From: Planctomycetaceae bacterium
GTDB taxonomy: Bacteria > Planctomycetota > Phycisphaerae > Phycisphaerales > SM1A02
DNA: 9,451 nt
NCBI GenBank assembly: GCA_002737585.1
Contig: NSIA01000156.1
Coordinates: 1-9,451 of the forward strand
Direction of reading: 5' to 3'
A program made the position numbers and the translations under genes. Shown here in pieces: positions 6,218 to 9,451 of this stretch. The notes beneath the pieces were generated by a model. That model did not search any database. It saw only the letters and a program-made list of their open reading frames with translations, and had not been told where the DNA came from. How positions within the stretch are numbered: the first letter of the stretch is position 1; each line of letters opens with the position of its first letter.

Positions 6218-8248
6218 ATGCCCCGCACGCAGCCATCAAGCCGAACGCGCTTCAGTCAGTACTTAGAGCGCTTCGAAGCCGCCCGAACCAAGGCCAAGCG
6301 GGAGAACATCACGGTCACGTGGCATGGACAGGAAAAAAGTCGACGCCGCACCCGATCGTTCCCCGCGCTGTTCCGCGCCTTCCTTGGCCTGGCGCATCCC
6401 TACCGCCGACGCATCGGCTTCTCCCTGGTCACCCTCACCGTTGCCACCGTCTGCGGCCTGGTGCCGCCCGCCGCAACCAAGGTGGTGATCGACAATGTCT
6501 TGGGCGGTCAGCCACTCACCGGCAACTGGTCACACATGCTGGGAGGCTTCGCGGAAACGCCGCAGATGCTGCTGGCATGGCTGGCCGGCACCGTGGTCAC
6601 CGTCAGCGCCATCGCCACCGGGCTCTCGGTGCTGGGTCGCTACCAAACCACGCGCACCGTGAAGGTGTTGCAAACCGCCATGCGACGCCGCGCGTTCGAT
6701 CACGCCATGCGACTGCCCCTGCACCGCGTGCAAGGACTACGGGCTGGCGGCGTGGGTGCCATTATTCGTGAAGATGCCGGCGGTTTGGCCGAACTGGTCT
6801 TTGCGCTCATCTACAACCCGTGGCGATCGGTGATCCAACTCACTGGCATCCTCACCATTCTTGCGCTGACCGATTGGCGACTGCTCTTAGGAGCATTCCT
6901 GCTCTTTCCGGCAGTCATGCTGACGCACCGAACCTGGATCGGCCGACTGCGTCCACTGTTCAGAGACATCCGCCAGCAAGTCGGCGAAGTTGACTCAACG
7001 GCAAGTGAAGCATTCAGCGGCATTCGCGTGGTGCGCGGCTTTGCACGCCCAAAGTTTGAAGGCATCCGCCACGGCACCGCGCTTGACCTCTTGGCTCGTC
7101 AAGAAATGCTCACGTGGTGGTGGAGCCGCACCGTCGAAGTGGCGTGGCAACTCTTGATTCCCGTCGCCAGTGCTGGACTGCTCTGGTACGGCGGCGCGCA
7201 GGTGCTGGCCGGCCGCATTACCACCGGCGAACTCATCATGTTCCTCACCTACTTGGTGATGCTCTTGGCACCGTTGGAAAGCTTGGCACAGAGCGCCACC
7301 GGGCTGCAGACCCACTTAGCTGGCCTCGACCGAACCCTTGATTTCCTAGGCGAAAGCCCGGAAATGCCTGATCGCGCCGGTGCCGTGCGGCTTGACCGCA
7401 CCCAGGTCGCGGGAGCCATTGAATTGCGCAACGTTGGCTATCGCTACCCCAACCGCGAGGCGGATGTCTTGGCTGACATCTCCTTCACCACGCGCCCCGG
7501 CGAGATGACTGCATTCGTCGGTGCCAGCGGTGCAGGCAAGACCACCCTGTGCAACCTCATCGCTCGCTTCTTTGAGCCAACATCAGGAACAATCACCCTC
7601 GACGGACGCAGCCTCAGCGACATTGAACTCGCCTCCTTCCGCAAGATCCTGGGCATCGTTGAACAGGACGTCTTCCTCTTTGATGGCACCGTTGCAGACA
7701 ACATTCGCTACGCCGATCCCGGCGCGCCCATGGAACGCGTGCACTGGGCTGCCAACGCCGCCAATGCAAACGGCTTCATCGAAGCCATGCCCGAGGGTTA
7801 TGAAACCGCCATCGGCGAACGAGGCGTTCGACTCTCTGGCGGCCAACGGCAACGCATCGCCATTGCGCGCGCGCTCCTTGCTGACCCGCGCATCTTGATC
7901 CTTGACGAAGCCACTTCCAATCTTGACACTGAAAGCGAACGCGCTATTCAAGAGGCGCTGCAAGCACTCATGCGCGGTCGCACCAGCTTTGTGATTGCGC
8001 ATCGGCTCTCCACCATCATGCATGCCGACCGCATTGTGGTACTGAAAGACGGCCGCATCACCGAGATGGGTACGCATGCAGAATTGATGGAATCAAGCGG
8101 GATTTATCAGCAAATGGTGTTGGTGCAGACCGCGCCGCCCACCATGCCAACCGCTCCAGGCGCGCCGGGCTCAGGCGCAGCGCATTCGCATGGCGGCGCC
8201 TCAGCGGTCAGCCGGCCGTCCGGCCACGCCACGCCCGCTGTTTCGTGA
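6218..8248 (+). CDS. ABC exporter half-transporter (ABCB/MsbA-like)
   Basis: The protein (676 residues) fuses an exporter-type transmembrane domain to an ATPase domain and should work as a homo- or heterodimer moving lipids, glycolipids, drugs or peptides out of the cytoplasmic membrane. After a charged N-terminus of about 60 residues come membrane segments near 65-90, 117-139, 192-217, 221-236, 308-330 and 336-352. The ATPase domain has all motifs: Walker A GASGAGKTT (435-443), Q-loop Gln483, signature LSGGQ (539-543), Walker B ILILDE (559-564) with catalytic Glu564, D-loop SNLD (567-570) and switch His595. A 40-residue tail rich in Ala, Pro, Gly and His follows. MsbA-like lipid flippase is the best guess; the substrate is not determined. 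It diverges from the phosphatase-family gene, and its 3' end overlaps the convergent glycosyltransferase gene by 41 bp. Confidence 0.92.
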   Translation: MPRTQPSSRTRFSQYLERFEAARTKAKRENITVTWHGQEKSRRRTRSFPALFRAFLGLAHPYRRRIGFSLVTLTVATVCGLVPPAATKVVIDNVLGGQPLTGNWSHMLGGFAETPQMLLAWLAGTVVTVSAIATGLSVLGRYQTTRTVKVLQTAMRRRAFDHAMRLPLHRVQGLRAGGVGAIIREDAGGLAELVFALIYNPWRSVIQLTGILTILALTDWRLLLGAFLLFPAVMLTHRTWIGRLRPLFRDIRQQVGEVDSTASEAFSGIRVVRGFARPKFEGIRHGTALDLLARQEMLTWWWSRTVEVAWQLLIPVASAGLLWYGGAQVLAGRITTGELIMFLTYLVMLLAPLESLAQSATGLQTHLAGLDRTLDFLGESPEMPDRAGAVRLDRTQVAGAIELRNVGYRYPNREADVLADISFTTRPGEMTAFVGASGAGKTTLCNLIARFFEPTSGTITLDGRSLSDIELASFRKILGIVEQDVFLFDGTVADNIRYADPGAPMERVHWAANAANANGFIEAMPEGYETAIGERGVRLSGGQRQRIAIARALLADPRILILDEATSNLDTESERAIQEALQALMRGRTSFVIAHRLSTIMHADRIVVLKDGRITEMGTHAELMESSGIYQQMVLVQTAPPTMPTAPGAPGSGAAHSHGGASAVSRPSGHATPAVS

Positions 8249-9443
8249 GATGCAGCCACCAACTGCGCCACTGAATGGCAACCAGCAGCATGATGGTGAT
8301 CGGATGCAGCACAACGCATTCGAATGATTGCCCAAAGCGCCGCGCCAAGATGACGCGCTGCAGCAACTGAGCAGCGATCGCAAACGCCGCCAATACCGTT
8401 GGCCCAAGCGGCATGTCACCGCGCACCATCATCACTGGCAGCCATATCCACGGTAGCAGTATGCCAAGCACCTCAAGCGTAGTGAATACCACTAGCACCA
8501 GCGGTGATCCAAGACCTTCGTAGGCGTTCTTAGTAAATCCACGCCACGTCTCCGCAGCCGATCGGTACATCCGGCACGAAACACTATCGCTGCCGTCGTA
8601 CAAGTCAGTATGGAATCCAGCGCGCCGAATGTTGCGCGGCAACTTGATGCCGTCATGCATGCTGTCACGGAATGCTGCGTGCCCACCGGCTGCCAGCCAC
8701 GCAGCGCGTTGCACTAAGAGAAATTGGCCGCATCCAGCGCTTGTGGCCGGGTCATTGGTAGTGCGCATACGGGGCATCGGCAGCCAACTAAAGAGCATCC
8801 AATGAATGAGCGGAACCACCATTCGCTCAAGAAATGTGCCCGTTTCCTGTTGCGGAACCGTGCTTAATAGCGCTGCGTTCAACCGCTTGGCCTCCGCCAC
8901 CGCACGCACTAAGCAATCCGGCGTGAGGCGAACATCTGCATCCGTGAATAGCAACCACTCGCCGCGTGCTTCCTGACCCATCCGCTCGCAGCCCCACTGC
9001 TTGCCGTTCCACCCTGCAGGGAGAGGCTGAACTGGTACGGACCGGACGCGCGCGTCTTCTACACACAACGCCGCAAGAATCGCTGGCGTCTGGTCGGTGC
9101 TTTGATCATCATGAACAAGCACCTCAAGCGCAACGCCTTGGTTGGCGAGTGCCCCGCGCACCACCGCCGCAATATTCCGTTCTTCGTTACGCGCTGGAAT
9201 GCACACGCTCACCACTGGCTTAGCAGACGCCGAGGCTGCGCGCGCGCTCCCCGCCGCAGCGGATGGCGAATCACTACCCGCCTCACGCAACCCACGTCCA
9301 TCGCCACTATCTCCGCTCGTGAAAGAAGCACCACGCGCGCGAGCGTAAATCCGAACGTTGATGATCGTCATCACCAACGCAATCGAACTGACTAATGCGC
9401 TGAACAGCGGTAGCCATGTAAAGATTCCGGCTACAACGGTCAC
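8208..9443 (-). CDS. Membrane-bound family 2 glycosyltransferase
   Basis: The protein (411 residues) has a GT-A fold, nucleotide-sugar-dependent glycosyltransferase domain between membrane segments. The order is an N-terminal membrane helix (about 7-28), a Gly/Ser/Ala-rich linker (about 36-75), the nucleotide-binding start VVSVCIPARNEERNI (77-91), HDDQSTDQT (111-119), LPAGWNGKQWGC (141-152), the metal-binding DxD in FTDAD (166-170), a conserved GCGQF (237-241), the likely catalytic region MHDGIKLPRNIRRAG (262-276), RMYRSAAETWRGFTKN (291-306), and C-terminal membrane helices (about 314-340, 346-362, 375-396). GWxGK and RMYRS-W-GF-KN recall GT2 enzymes acting on carotenoids or other lipids (CruC/CrtQ-like, HpnB-like), so a lipid acceptor is inferred. 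Translation starts at GTG 9443: the same frame has a TGA two codons upstream. GGTGA at 9451-9447 may be its ribosome binding site or the end of an upstream gene. Confidence 0.88.
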   Translation of the reverse strand: MTVVAGIFTWLPLFSALVSSIALVMTIINVRIYARARGASFTSGDSGDGRGLREAGSDSPSAAAGSARAASASAKPVVSVCIPARNEERNIAAVVRGALANQGVALEVLVHDDQSTDQTPAILAALCVEDARVRSVPVQPLPAGWNGKQWGCERMGQEARGEWLLFTDADVRLTPDCLVRAVAEAKRLNAALLSTVPQQETGTFLERMVVPLIHWMLFSWLPMPRMRTTNDPATSAGCGQFLLVQRAAWLAAGGHAAFRDSMHDGIKLPRNIRRAGFHTDLYDGSDSVSCRMYRSAAETWRGFTKNAYEGLGSPLVLVVFTTLEVLGILLPWIWLPVMMVRGDMPLGPTVLAAFAIAAQLLQRVILARRFGQSFECVVLHPITIMLLVAIQWRSWWLHLTKQRAWRGRTAG

Positions 9444-9451
9444 TTTTCACC

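Noticed and set aside
7583..8077. Minus-strand open frame of 164 codons
   Set aside because: It is antisense to the ATPase domain of the ABC exporter and is a shadow of it.
1..9451. A new defence, mobile or biosynthetic system
   Set aside because: All seven genes belong to well-known families, with no transposase, integrase, toxin-antitoxin or nuclease-effector cluster; the one EEP protein is exported and stands alone.

Overview
The window is compact, moderately GC-rich bacterial chromosomal DNA (G+C above half, judged by eye) with seven protein genes. No rRNA, tRNA, insertion sequence, phage gene or CRISPR array was seen. The proteins are all of bacterial type (S2, EF-Ts, pyruvate kinase, ABCB-type exporter). 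Three of the genes appear to start without a Shine-Dalgarno site, just downstream of a TAnnnT box. The S2 and EF-Ts sequences, with the Ala/Pro/Lys-rich tails, remind me of Planctomycetota, perhaps Phycisphaerae. That is an impression without database support.

Layout. (1) Positions 1-1247, minus strand: phosphomannomutase/phosphoglucomutase, cut off by the left edge at its C-terminus. (2) 1274-2764, plus: pyruvate kinase, divergent from the mutase across only 26 bp. (3) 2765-3054: a 290-bp non-coding stretch with a nested inverted repeat just after pyk, then a run of at least five hairpins leading to the ribosome binding site of rpsB. (4) 3055-3933 and 3984-4790, plus: rpsB (S2 with a long disordered tail) and tsf (EF-Ts), the classic translation operon, closed by a 14-bp perfect hairpin terminator. 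(5) 4907-6178, minus: an exported endonuclease/exonuclease/phosphatase-family protein converging on that terminator. (6) 6218-8248, plus: an ABC exporter half-transporter, divergent from the phosphatase gene across 39 bp that hold a perfect inverted repeat. (7) 8208-9443, minus: a membrane-bound family 2 glycosyltransferase whose 3' end overlaps that of the ABC gene by 41 bp.

Together these are mainly housekeeping functions: central carbon and sugar-phosphate metabolism, translation, and envelope-related functions (lipid or glycan export and glycosylation). I found no defence or mobile system. The parts most worth a second look are the structured rpsB leader, the potassium-independent signature of the pyruvate kinase, the mirrored promoter-like boxes in the short divergent intergenic regions, and the antisense overlap of the ABC exporter and glycosyltransferase genes.
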